NCBI RefSeq assembly: GCF_013376455.1
Contig: NZ_CP045504.1
Location: 558,001 to 622,000, forward strand
Direction of reading: 5' to 3'
Source: Desulfolutivibrio sulfodismutans DSM 3696
GTDB taxonomy: Bacteria > Desulfobacterota > Desulfovibrionia > Desulfovibrionales > Desulfovibrionaceae
Length of the DNA stretch: 64,000 nt
In this document: positions 50,720 to 59,903 of the stretch, piece after piece
Layout of the letters: each line of letters begins with the position of its first letter
Numbering within the stretch: position 1 is the stretch's first letter
Notes under the pieces: generated by a model
What the model was told of the DNA's origin: nothing
The model's database searches: none
The model's input: the letters and a program-made list of their open reading frames with translations, nothing else
Translations under genes and position numbers: made by a program

Positions 50720-51418
50720 ATGGCGGTTTTCGTCTGCGTGCATGGGGCCTTTCAGGGCGGCTGGGTATGGAGCAAGACGGCTGCGGCCTTGCGCGATGCG
50801 GGCCATGCCGTCTTCACGCCCACCCTGACCGGCATGGGGGAGCGGGTACATGTTCGCGGCAGGCACATGGGCCTTGAGACCTATGTCCAGGATGTGGAGA
50901 ACGTCATCCTGTACGAACAGCTCTCGGATGTCATCCTGGTCTCCCACAGCTATTCGGGCATGATCACCCCGGCCGTGTGCGAACGGGTTCCCGGACGAGT
51001 GCGCCGTCTGGTGTTCGTGGATGCGGTGCTTCCCGAACCCGGCCTGTCCTTCGCCGAGGTGGCGGGTCCGGAGTTCGTCAGGGTCTTAAGCTCCCATTGC
51101 AACGGCGCCGAGGTGCGGCCCTGGCCCATGCCCATGTTCGGTCTTCCCGAGGGCGAAAAAAGCCGTTCGTTCGTCGAACGCCTGGCCCCCATCCCGTCCG
51201 CCGCCTTTCGGGACGCCTCGACCGCCCCCCGGGAAAGCGCCTGGCCCGCCCCCTATTTCATCCGCTGCACCAAGACCAAAAATCCCCTGCTGGCCCGCAT
51301 GGCAGCCCATGCCCGGGAGCGCGGCTTCGGCTATGCGGAGATCAGTTCGGATCACAATCCCATGACCACCGATCCCCTTCGTCTGGCCAAGGCTCTGTGC
51401 GAAACGATTGAGGACTGA
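50720..51418 (+). CDS. Alpha/beta-hydrolase (esterase)
   Basis: A 232-residue protein: oxyanion-region HGAFQGGWVW, nucleophile elbow VSHSYSG (Ser), VFVDAVLPEPG, and a final SSDHNPM carrying the catalytic His. The pattern resembles plant methyl-esterase/hydroxynitrile-lyase and bacterial EstC-type proteins. GGGGAG precedes the start. Substrate unknown. Confidence 0.9.
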   Translation: MAVFVCVHGAFQGGWVWSKTAAALRDAGHAVFTPTLTGMGERVHVRGRHMGLETYVQDVENVILYEQLSDVILVSHSYSGMITPAVCERVPGRVRRLVFVDAVLPEPGLSFAEVAGPEFVRVLSSHCNGAEVRPWPMPMFGLPEGEKSRSFVERLAPIPSAAFRDASTAPRESAWPAPYFIRCTKTKNPLLARMAAHARERGFGYAEISSDHNPMTTDPLRLAKALCETIED

Positions 51419-51419
51419 C

Positions 51420-51447
51420 CGGCCCCGGAAACCCGGCCCCGGAAACC
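51420..51447. repeat. Short tandem repeat
   Basis: Two exact copies of CGGCCCCGGAAACC, followed by a partial third, between the hydrolase and modA. Confidence 0.8.
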
Positions 51448-51508
51448 CGGACCGGGCTGGGCGCAGAAACCTGCCGGACGATTCACCATTCAACCCACAC
51501 GGAGATCC

Positions 51509-52231
51509 ATGATGGCACGTTTTCTTGCTTCGTTGCTTTTTGTCGCGCTTCTGGCCCAAAACGCCCTGGCCGGGCCGCTTCTGGTGGCCGCTGGGGCCGG
51601 GTACAAAAAACTCGTGGATGAGGCCGCCACGGCCTACGAGGCCAAAACAGGCCAGAAGGTGGAATTGCTCTATGGCAATATGGGCCAGATATTTGGGCAG
51701 TTGAAGGGGGGAGGCGGCATCGACATCATCCTCGGGGATAAAAGCTATCTGAGCGCCTCGGGCGTGGAGTTCGATTCCTATGTCGAGATCGGGCAAGGCC
51801 ATCTGGTGGTGGCCTACGCCAAGGGGGTGGCCCTGTCCGCCCCGCAGGACATCGCCAAGCCGGAGATCAAAAAACTGGCCATGCCCGACCCGGCCAAGGC
51901 CATCTATGGCAAGGCCGCCTCGGAATATCTGGAGAAAAGCGGCCTGGCCGACAAGGTCAAGGACAAGCTCCTGGTGGTGGGCACGGTTCCCCAGGTCACG
52001 GCCTATCTGGTCAGCGGCGAAGTGGACGCCGGATTCATCAACGTCACGGACGCAAAGGGCGTGGCGGACAAGATCGGCGGCATGGTCCTGGTGGACCAGT
52101 CCCTGTATTCGCCTATCCGCATCGTGGCCGGAATCCTCAAGGAGACCAAGGAGAAGCCCGAGGTGAAGGCCTTTGCGGCCTTTCTGGCCTCGGAGGACGC
52201 CAAAAAACTGGCCGCCGCACATGGTCTGTAA
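51509..52231 (+). CDS. modA: Molybdate/tungstate ABC transporter substrate-binding protein
   Basis: A 240-residue periplasmic protein. Signal peptide ends ALAG (ARFLASLLFVALLAQNALA). The mature part reads AAGAGYKKLVDEAATAYEAKTGQKVELLYGNMGQIFGQL and IDIILGDKSYL, a divergent ModA-type lobe, then VAYAKGVALS and YSPIRIVAGILKETK. GGAGATCC precedes two adjacent ATGs. It lies 43 nt before modB. Confidence 0.88.
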   Translation: MMARFLASLLFVALLAQNALAGPLLVAAGAGYKKLVDEAATAYEAKTGQKVELLYGNMGQIFGQLKGGGGIDIILGDKSYLSASGVEFDSYVEIGQGHLVVAYAKGVALSAPQDIAKPEIKKLAMPDPAKAIYGKAASEYLEKSGLADKVKDKLLVVGTVPQVTAYLVSGEVDAGFINVTDAKGVADKIGGMVLVDQSLYSPIRIVAGILKETKEKPEVKAFAAFLASEDAKKLAAAHGL

Positions 52232-52274
52232 GGCGCGTGCGCCGGAACCAGCCTGAGCGGAGTCCGGCCCCCCC

Positions 52275-52955
52275 ATGCCCATTGCGGAGTTTCTATCCGA
52301 CCCGGGGGTACGCGGTCCCCTGGCATTGACCCTGCGGGTCTGCCTGGTGAGCGTACCCCTTTTTTTGACGTTGGGCGTCTGGCTTGGCTACTTTCTTGGC
52401 CGATCGCGTTCGTCCCTGGCGGCGGTGGTGGATTTCATCGTATCGTTGCCCATGGTCTTTCCGCCCATCGCCACGGGATTCGGGCTCCTGCTTTTTTTGG
52501 GCAACCGGGGGGTGATCGGCCCGGCCATGCGCGACATCTTCGGGGTGGAGATCGTGTTCGGATTCACGGGGGTGGCCGTGGCCGCCGTGGTGTCCGGGTT
52601 GCCGCTCATGGTCAAGCCGGTGCAGGCGGCCGTGGGCGGGGAGATTTCCCGGTATATGGAGGCGGCCCGGGTTCTGGGCAAAAGCGAGTTCGAGATTTTT
52701 TTTCGGGTCGTGTTGCCGCTTATCCGTAAAAACATCCTGGCCGGGCTGTTTTTATCCTGGACGCGCTCCATCGGCGAGGTGGGGGTGACGCTCATGCTTG
52801 GCGGCAACATCGTGGGCCGCACCAACACCGTCTCCCTGGAGATCTACAATTCGGTGTTTACCGGCGACTACGAGCGGGCAGCCTTGCTGGCCGGGATGCT
52901 GGGGCTGGCGTCGCTTCTAGCCATGTTCATGCTCCGTCGCCTGTCCGCCGCCTGA
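52275..52955 (+). CDS. modB: Molybdate/tungstate ABC transporter permease
   Basis: A 226-residue membrane protein with five to six helices. The ModB signature is present (SLPMVFPPIATGFGLLLFLG), then the ABC loop EAARVLGKSEFEIFFRVVLPLIRKNILAG and a final TRSIGEVGVTLMLGGNI. No ATPase gene (modC) follows, and the next gene is on the other strand, so the ATPase must be encoded elsewhere. Confidence 0.92.
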   Translation: MPIAEFLSDPGVRGPLALTLRVCLVSVPLFLTLGVWLGYFLGRSRSSLAAVVDFIVSLPMVFPPIATGFGLLLFLGNRGVIGPAMRDIFGVEIVFGFTGVAVAAVVSGLPLMVKPVQAAVGGEISRYMEAARVLGKSEFEIFFRVVLPLIRKNILAGLFLSWTRSIGEVGVTLMLGGNIVGRTNTVSLEIYNSVFTGDYERAALLAGMLGLASLLAMFMLRRLSAA

Positions 52956-53072
52956 TTCGCCGCCATCCCGGTCAGCCGTCCAGGCTGCGGACGGAATGTT
53001 CCCGGCCGAGCGGCCGGGTTGCGAAGGACTCCCGTCCCAGGCGGGCCGAAACCCGCTACGGCAACGACCGTC

Positions 53073-54374
53073 CTACTTGAAGCGATCCGCCACGTTGTCG
53101 TCGATCCAGTGCTGGTCCCACCATTCCACGGGCGACACCTCCAGGCCATGGACGATGACTCCGAAGTGCAGATGGTCGCCGCCCGCCAGTCCCGTGGCCC
53201 CGGTATTGCCCAGGATGTCCCCGCGCTTGACCATGTCCCCGACCTTCACCGTGATCTGGCTCAGATGGGAATAGATGGTCTGAATCCCCAGGCCGTGGTC
53301 CAAAATGACAGCCTGCCCGTAGATGCCGAAAAAATCGGCCAGAATCACCTTGCCGTTTGCTGCGGCCGGAACCTGGGCATTGGCCAACGATGCCAAATCC
53401 TGGCCCATGTGGATCTGCTTGTCGATCTCGCGCCCCTGGTACATGTAGGTGCGGCGGTCGCCGAAGGCGGCCATGGGGGCGGCGTTGGGCAGGCGCATGA
53501 AGGCTTTTTTGTCCCAAAACAGTTCGGGGGAGGACTGCGCTCCCAGTTCGCGCAGGGTTTTGGCGTTGTCCCGGCGCATCTCGTTGTTGACCTTGATATA
53601 GATCTCAACCAGATCCTTCATCCCCGGATACGACGCGAAATACTGGGGCATCTTGGCCTGGAGGAATCCATCGGTCACGTTCATGGTGTCGGCCTTGAAC
53701 TTGCGGGGGATGGCCTGATGGCGGAAATCCATGATCCGCTCGTTTCCGGCCAGATCCACGGCCCGCAGCCGGGGCTTGAAATCGCCCGGCTCCAGGGACA
53801 GGGGAAAGGGGAAAAAGCACACGTAATGGCCGTTGGCGATTTTAAACCCCGGAGAAAAGACGTCCCCGACCAACACCCCGGAGGATTCCGGCTCCTCGGA
53901 CACCGAATAGGCGATGCAGCCTACGCCGCCCTGGCGCACGTTATGGGCTTGGCTCAGGACGCCCACCACGGGCGGCGTGGAATCCAGGGACAGGGTCTTG
54001 TGCATGAGCGCGGAGTTCCCCGCTCCGAACCCGTGGATGGAGTTGTCCGTGGCCGTAACGTCGAGGTCGAAGGGGCCGTCCTTAAGTCCCGCGCTTTCCA
54101 GGGTAAAGGTCTCGGAGGCCTGGGGGGGGGCGGGGGAATAGGCCTTGTCAAGGATCGTGATCTTCTTGTCGCCCTGACTCACGATGACGCTTAACGCCCG
54201 GATGCCTGACCCCGAATCCGTCGCCTCCACCGTGTATTCCCGCTTCGGCGAGACGCTTGGGGTGTCGGGGCGCAGGGTCACATGGGGCGCTTCGCCGTCC
54301 GTCAGAAAGAAATATCCCGCTGCGCCCCCCAGGGCCATGCAGACGAGAATGGTCAGGAAAAACAATTTTTTCAT
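53073..54374 (-). CDS. M23-family metallopeptidase
   Basis: A 433-residue protein with an N-terminal membrane anchor (KKLFFLTILVCMALGGAAGYFFL). Residues about 30-110 are an Ig-like beta domain (SPKREYTVEATDSGSGIRALSV). The catalytic LytM part lies near residues 325-420: HMGQDLAS (HxxxD), YSHLSQI and DHLHFGV (HxH). The protein would act on peptidoglycan from the inner membrane side. It is divergent from the MscS gene. Confidence 0.93.
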   Translation of the reverse strand: MKKLFFLTILVCMALGGAAGYFFLTDGEAPHVTLRPDTPSVSPKREYTVEATDSGSGIRALSVIVSQGDKKITILDKAYSPAPPQASETFTLESAGLKDGPFDLDVTATDNSIHGFGAGNSALMHKTLSLDSTPPVVGVLSQAHNVRQGGVGCIAYSVSEEPESSGVLVGDVFSPGFKIANGHYVCFFPFPLSLEPGDFKPRLRAVDLAGNERIMDFRHQAIPRKFKADTMNVTDGFLQAKMPQYFASYPGMKDLVEIYIKVNNEMRRDNAKTLRELGAQSSPELFWDKKAFMRLPNAAPMAAFGDRRTYMYQGREIDKQIHMGQDLASLANAQVPAAANGKVILADFFGIYGQAVILDHGLGIQTIYSHLSQITVKVGDMVKRGDILGNTGATGLAGGDHLHFGVIVHGLEVSPVEWWDQHWIDDNVADRFK

Positions 54375-54627
54375 GGATGCTGTCCTTTTTGCTGCCCGAC
54401 AACATAGCGGGATGCGCCAGCGAATTCAAGCTGCCCAAACGGCAGGGGCAGAGGCGGGGAATCCTTCCCTGAATTGCGCCAGCTCCCGATGAGACGGAGC
54501 TCCATCCTTGCTTGCGGATAGGGAAAAGAGTACTCGTTGCCCCCATGGGAAAAGGCGTTGCAGCCAAGGGTGCGCCCGCTCGTGCGGCGCGGACCCGCCA
54601 TTGATGGACAGATCCCTGTGGAGACCC

Positions 54628-57321
54628 ATGCGCAAATTCCCCTTGACGATCCTGTTGTATGTCGTGGTCTGCCTCACTCCCGTCTTCATAATGGAGCAGG
54701 GGGGGGCGGCCTTTGCCCAAACCGGATCGCCCCCTGCCGCGTCGGCGACGGTGGAAAACGCCGCCTCCCTGTCGGCCCGGGAGAAAAAGGCCCTGGACCA
54801 TGAAACCCGGGAGACCGAAACGTGGCAGACGATCCTGGCCGGAATCGAAAAGGATCTGGACCTGCGCATCCGCCAGACCGAGGCCTTGCGTACGATCCTG
54901 CCCGCCATGAAGGTCGAGCTTGGAGACGCCCTGGCCAAGGCCGACAACCGCCTGGACCAGCTCTTGCTTTTGCGCGGCGTGGCCGGGGAGACCCCGTGGG
55001 CCTATCGCAGCATTCTCATCCAGTTGCGGGAGCTTGAGCGCTATGTGGAACTGAAGCGGTCTCCCCTGGACGACCGCCAGGCCAGGCTGGCCCAGGCCAA
55101 AAAGGACTATTCCTCCATACGGGCCATTCGGAAAAAAGGCCTGACCCTGGATTACGCCGCCGGGACGAGCGACAGCTTAGACGCCCCCCTGGCCCGGTTT
55201 CGGGAATTCAAAAAGGATCTCGACGAGATCAAGGCGGATGTCGACGACGCCCTGACCCAGGCCGATCAGTTGCAGGCCGGAATCACCCAGGTGCAGGACC
55301 AGATCCAGGCGGGATTTATCGATGCCCTGAAACGCTACTATTTTTCCCGGTCGGACACTCTGTTGACCCTGGAAGGGTGGCAATCCCTGGACGACGATAT
55401 GGAGGAATGGGCCGAGGCCTTTCCACGCTTCGCCGGTCCCCTGGTGGGCTGGGTGCGCTGGACGTTGTTTTTTGCCTATCTGGCGGGCTTTTTCATCCTC
55501 CTGTGCCTGGCGGCGGCCGTTGTGAAATCCCTGCGCGCCAGGGCCGAGCGCCCCGGAAACGTGTCGCTGGAAACGGATTCAGAAGCGAAGCGTAAAACGC
55601 AAGAAGAAACGTCTCAGGCAATGTCTCTAGAAGCGGAAGGCGGCCGCCTCGAAACGGATGCCGATAATGAGGCCCCCGCCGCGCCGCAATCTGACCCGGA
55701 TCTCTTCGGGCCACCGTCCGGTTTGGATCTTCAGCAACGCCTCGGCCGACTGCTGGTCTTTCTGGGGCTGTCCCTCTACCTTGCCGACCAGTTGACGCTT
55801 TTTACCAACAATCAGTTCGTCGCCCTGGGGTGGGTGGTGTTGATCGCCTTCGGGGTCATGCTCGTGCTGTCGCGCCGCATGTCCCTGACCCAGGCGTCGG
55901 AGACGCCGCCGCTGGTGCGCCGCCCCATTTTCGTCTTTTCCGTGCTTTTCGCCCTGGGGGCGGCGCTTCAGGCCCTCAACATCCCCGCCACGGGCGTGGG
56001 ACTCGTGTGGAGCCTGGCCGCGTTGTGGGCCTCCATCCGTCTGTACCGCCTGAGGGCCCAGGCCGGAAACGCCTCGCGACTACGCAACTTTTCGGCCCAG
56101 GCCGGATATCTCATGGCCCTCATGGTTGTGGCCGGGCTGGCCGGTTTTGGTCCGCAAAGCCTCATTGTGACCCAGGCCATCTTCATGCTGCTTCTGACTC
56201 TGTGGTGTTCCCGCCTGCTGCACCAGGCGGTCGTGTCGTTTGCGACGGCCAGGGGAGGGGAGGCGAGGCCGGGGCTTGGCCTGCCCTTCGCCCAGACGAT
56301 CATCTATGCCTTCTATATTTTCTGGGTGCTGCAGTACATGGGCGGGCCAGGCTTTGCCGACTACGTTATGGATCTTTCCCTGACCATCGGCGTGGCGACC
56401 ATCACCCCCCATGCCGTGATAACCCTGGTGGTGGCTTTTTTCCTGGCCAAGGTGCTTCTGTCCTGGCTCGGCTCTCTGTTCTCCATGCCCCAGTTGGGGG
56501 GCCGGAAGATGGACCCGGGACTGAGCCACGCCCTGAAAAACATCAGCTCCTATCTGGTCTGGCTGGGGTTCATGCTGCTCACCCTGTATTTGTTCGGGGT
56601 GTCCCTGCACGCCCTGGCCTGGATCGCCAGCGGCCTGTCCGTGGGCATTGGCTTTGGCTTAAAAGACATCGTCAACAACTTCGTCAGCGGCCTGATCATC
56701 ATGTTCGGGGGATCGATCAAAAAGGGCGACATCATCCAGCAGGGCAAGAACTTGGGCGAGGTGGAGAGCGTCTCCATCCGCAACACCATCATCCGCACCC
56801 TGGACAACACCATGGTCATCATCCCCAATTCCAGCTTTCTGCGTGGGGAGATTGTCAACTTAAGCTACCACGACACCACCATGCGCCTGACCATTCCCGT
56901 GGCCGTGGCCCCGGGGGCCAAGATCAAGAAGGTGCGCAAGCTGCTTTTGGAGGTGGCCAAGGAAAACGAGGCCGTGCTCAAAAAACCCAAGCCCGAGGTC
57001 AACATCCGTCAGTTTGGCCGTTTCGGCGTGGAATTCGACCTGTACATCTGGATCGACGACTTCATGAAAAAATTCAAGACGGAGTCGGACATCTTGTCCG
57101 AGATCGACAAAAGATTCCAGGAAAACAAGATCATGATGGCTTTCCAGGGGGTCAAGGTCAAATACAAACCCAAAGGCACTGAGGAGATGCAGTTGGAGGA
57201 GGCCCGGGCGGCCCTTAGGGAAAAACGCGGCGAGACGTTCAAGTTGGTCCGGCAGATGCGCCGGGTGCATTCCAGGCGCAGATGGAATCTCTCCCGGGTC
57301 ACGGTGCGGCTGCCGGAATAG
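54628..57321 (+). CDS. Large MscS-family mechanosensitive channel
   Basis: An 897-residue protein from an ATG with GGAGACCC upstream. A signal peptide (MRKFPLTILLYVVVC), a periplasmic coiled-coil domain of about 230 residues, then at least ten membrane helices. The pore and the MscS beta domain (SGLSVGIGFGLKDIVNNFVSGLIIMFGGSIKKGDII, then VIIPNSSFLRGEIVNLSY) lie near residues 670-760. MscK/MscM-like long architecture. It ends 53 nt before the channel-type binding protein. Confidence 0.93.
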   Translation: MRKFPLTILLYVVVCLTPVFIMEQGGAAFAQTGSPPAASATVENAASLSAREKKALDHETRETETWQTILAGIEKDLDLRIRQTEALRTILPAMKVELGDALAKADNRLDQLLLLRGVAGETPWAYRSILIQLRELERYVELKRSPLDDRQARLAQAKKDYSSIRAIRKKGLTLDYAAGTSDSLDAPLARFREFKKDLDEIKADVDDALTQADQLQAGITQVQDQIQAGFIDALKRYYFSRSDTLLTLEGWQSLDDDMEEWAEAFPRFAGPLVGWVRWTLFFAYLAGFFILLCLAAAVVKSLRARAERPGNVSLETDSEAKRKTQEETSQAMSLEAEGGRLETDADNEAPAAPQSDPDLFGPPSGLDLQQRLGRLLVFLGLSLYLADQLTLFTNNQFVALGWVVLIAFGVMLVLSRRMSLTQASETPPLVRRPIFVFSVLFALGAALQALNIPATGVGLVWSLAALWASIRLYRLRAQAGNASRLRNFSAQAGYLMALMVVAGLAGFGPQSLIVTQAIFMLLLTLWCSRLLHQAVVSFATARGGEARPGLGLPFAQTIIYAFYIFWVLQYMGGPGFADYVMDLSLTIGVATITPHAVITLVVAFFLAKVLLSWLGSLFSMPQLGGRKMDPGLSHALKNISSYLVWLGFMLLTLYLFGVSLHALAWIASGLSVGIGFGLKDIVNNFVSGLIIMFGGSIKKGDIIQQGKNLGEVESVSIRNTIIRTLDNTMVIIPNSSFLRGEIVNLSYHDTTMRLTIPVAVAPGAKIKKVRKLLLEVAKENEAVLKKPKPEVNIRQFGRFGVEFDLYIWIDDFMKKFKTESDILSEIDKRFQENKIMMAFQGVKVKYKPKGTEEMQLEEARAALREKRGETFKLVRQMRRVHSRRRWNLSRVTVRLPE

Positions 57322-57374
57322 CCCCGCAACGGCCGCCACAGATTCAGCCACATAAACGCCAGGAGCATCGCCCC

Positions 57375-58484
57375 ATGCGCCATGTTTTCGCCTCCGCCGT
57401 CCTTGCCGTCTTCCTTTGGAGCGCGCCGCTTTCGGCCGTGGCCCAGACGTCGCCCCCGTCCGCACCGCCATCCCCCCCTGCGGTTTCCACCATCCTGAAA
57501 GTGGGAACCACGCAGATGCCGCCGTTTTCGTATAAAAACGCCCAAGGAGAATGGGAGGGCATAAGCATCGACCTGTGGCAGGATATGGCCGACGAGATGG
57601 GATACGGGTTTACGCTTGAAGAATTCGATGAGAAATCCCTGCTGCAGGCCGTGGAACAGGGCCGGATCGATGCGGCGGTCACGGCCCTGTCCATCACCCC
57701 GGACTCGGAACGTCACATGGATTTCACACATCCCTATTATCTGAGCGGACTGGGGATCGCGGTTCCGGATCGGCCGGTGGGCAATATCTTCATCCATGTG
57801 GTACGTGAGCTTATTTCCCCCCAGTTTTTGATCTACGTGGGGCTCATGGGCTTGTTGTTGATGATCAGCGGCCTTGTGGTGTGGTGGATTGAACGGCGTT
57901 TGAATCCCGACCAGTTCGGACGCGGCCCCCGGGGCATTGTGGACGGCATGTGGTGGTCCGCCGTGACCATGACCACCGTGGGCTATGGCGACACCGCCCC
58001 CAAAAGCATCGCAGGACGGCTTCTGGGCATGCTCTGGATGTTCGTCTCGGTGGTGCTGGTGTCCGTTTTTACGGCCAGCGTGACCACCACCCTGACCGTG
58101 GGCCGCATCGAGGGCAAGGTCAACGGTCCGGCCGACCTGCCGACGGCCGCAGTGGGCTGCGTCTCCCAAGGAACGGCTGAGGACTATCTGCGCCATATCC
58201 ACGCCAGGCCGCGCCAATACACGGATATCCACGCCGCCCTGGCCGCCCTGTCGGCAGGGGAGCTGGACGCCGTGGTGGATGATCGGCCCTTTTTGCTGCA
58301 CACGGTACGGGAAGGCTATTCCCACAAAGCGGTGGTTCTGGACGCGCACTTCGACCCCACGTTGTACGGGTTCGCCTTTCCCCTGGGCAGCGCCTTGCGC
58401 AAGCCGGCCAACGTGGTCCTTCTGCGTTTGCGCATGGACCGGGACTACTGGGAAAAGCTGACCGGTCCGTATCTCGGGGAATAG
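57375..58484 (+). CDS. GluR0-like ligand-gated potassium channel
   Basis: A 369-residue protein. Signal peptide, then a split periplasmic binding domain: lobe 1 at about 35-145 (LKVGTTQMPPFSYKNAQGEWEGISIDLWQDMA), three membrane segments with the potassium filter TTVGYGD near residue 205, then lobe 2 (GKVNGPADLPTAAVGCVSQGTAEDYL to DRPFLLHTV). This is the bacterial ionotropic glutamate receptor plan. The ligand is unknown. It follows the MscS gene and may be in the same unit. Confidence 0.93.
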   Translation: MRHVFASAVLAVFLWSAPLSAVAQTSPPSAPPSPPAVSTILKVGTTQMPPFSYKNAQGEWEGISIDLWQDMADEMGYGFTLEEFDEKSLLQAVEQGRIDAAVTALSITPDSERHMDFTHPYYLSGLGIAVPDRPVGNIFIHVVRELISPQFLIYVGLMGLLLMISGLVVWWIERRLNPDQFGRGPRGIVDGMWWSAVTMTTVGYGDTAPKSIAGRLLGMLWMFVSVVLVSVFTASVTTTLTVGRIEGKVNGPADLPTAAVGCVSQGTAEDYLRHIHARPRQYTDIHAALAALSAGELDAVVDDRPFLLHTVREGYSHKAVVLDAHFDPTLYGFAFPLGSALRKPANVVLLRLRMDRDYWEKLTGPYLGE

Positions 58485-58654
58485 GAACGGCGCCGCCAGG
58501 CCGGTCGACGGAGGTGATCGATTGGTTGGCCTGCCAGTTCAGTGTATGGGCCTTTCCATGGGGCTTGCCCGAAATTGTCAAAAAGATTAATGTCTCCGCG
58601 TAAAGAGGTAAACACATGTCTGCACGTCGTGACTGCGACGTCTGAAGGAGTGCA

Positions 58655-59884
58655 ATGAAAAGCCGCCCCCTGTCCGGACGAATTCCTGTGTTTCGTGTGG
58701 CGCTCATGATGGCCGTGTGTTGTCTGTTCTTTTCAGGTTGTGAAAAGAAGCCCGAACAGAAGGCGGCCTTGCAACCCGTAGACGTCACGGTTCTTCAGGT
58801 CGCCACGACGAGCGCGCCGCTCAACGTCGACGGCGTAGGCCATGTCTATGCCTATAATACCGTCAAAGTCCGTCCCCAGGTCACGGGCTACATCAAAGAG
58901 ACTTTTTTCGTGGAAGGGCAGGAGGTGAAGGCCGGAGACAGGCTGGTGCTCATCGACCCGGCCCCGTTCCAGGCCAAGGTGGACGAGGCCAAGGCCACGC
59001 TTCTGCGCGACAAGGCTACGGCTGAACAGAACCGCCGGGATTGGATGCGGTATAAGGATCTGGTGGAGAAGGCGGTCATCAGCCAGGAAGACTACGAGAA
59101 AAAGCGTACGGACTATCAGCAGGCCAAGGAACAGGTCCGGATGGACGAGGCCAATCTGGCCGATGCGGAAATCAGCCTGTCCTGGTGCTCCATCGCCTCT
59201 CCCGTGGACGGCGTCTGCAGCCTGCAACAGATCAAGACCGGCAACCTGGTCGAGGAAAACAAGGACACCATCCTCACCGTCAACCAGATTCGCCCCATTA
59301 ACGTCCAGATTTCCGTGGCGGAAAAGGATTTGCCCGATCTGCGCTCCCATGCCGCCATGAGCCAGCTTCCCGTCAAGGCCACCTTTCCCGGCAAGGATGC
59401 CCCGGCCAGCACGGGGGTGCTGACGGTCATCAACAACGCCGTGGACAATACCACGGGCATGATCACTGTCCAGGCTGAATTTTCAAACGAGAACAAGGCC
59501 TTATGGCCTGGTCAGTTTGTAGAGGCCTCCGTGGTTCTGGCCATTCAGTCGGACAAGATACTTGTCCCGTCGGACGCCCTCATGGAAACCCAGGACGGCA
59601 TCTCGGCCTTCGTGGTCAGCCCGCAAAAGACCGTCGAGATGCGCAAGGTCAAGGTCGGACGCAAAATCGGAACACAAACCGTGATCGAATCGGGCATAAG
59701 CCCCGGCGACACGCTCATCACCTCGGGACAGATCAAGCTTTTCCCCGGGGCGCCGGTGAACGTCATCACCGACAAGAAATACGACGATGGGCCGGTTCCC
59801 CCGGCGGCGGCGACCACGCAAGGGCAGGGGACGGCCGCTGGCGGAGGGCAGGGCGCACCCGACAAGGATCGGCAGGGCTCCTAA
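58655..59884 (+). CDS. RND efflux periplasmic adaptor lipoprotein
   Basis: A 409-residue protein. Lipobox LFFSGCEKK near residue 27. The MFP pattern is present: VRPQVTGYIKETFFVEGQEVKAGDRLVLIDPAPFQAKVDEAKA, a helical hairpin, then SIASPVDGVCSLQQIKTGNLV and a C-terminal beta domain. It lies 19 nt before the transporter gene. GAAGGAG precedes the ATG. Confidence 0.95.
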   Translation: MKSRPLSGRIPVFRVALMMAVCCLFFSGCEKKPEQKAALQPVDVTVLQVATTSAPLNVDGVGHVYAYNTVKVRPQVTGYIKETFFVEGQEVKAGDRLVLIDPAPFQAKVDEAKATLLRDKATAEQNRRDWMRYKDLVEKAVISQEDYEKKRTDYQQAKEQVRMDEANLADAEISLSWCSIASPVDGVCSLQQIKTGNLVEENKDTILTVNQIRPINVQISVAEKDLPDLRSHAAMSQLPVKATFPGKDAPASTGVLTVINNAVDNTTGMITVQAEFSNENKALWPGQFVEASVVLAIQSDKILVPSDALMETQDGISAFVVSPQKTVEMRKVKVGRKIGTQTVIESGISPGDTLITSGQIKLFPGAPVNVITDKKYDDGPVPPAAATTQGQGTAAGGGQGAPDKDRQGS

Positions 59885-59903
59885 CACCACAAGGATCACG
59901 GGC

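Noticed and set aside
51420-51447. CRISPR array
   Set aside because: Two adjacent 14-base copies without spacers; only a short tandem repeat. No CRISPR array was seen in the window.
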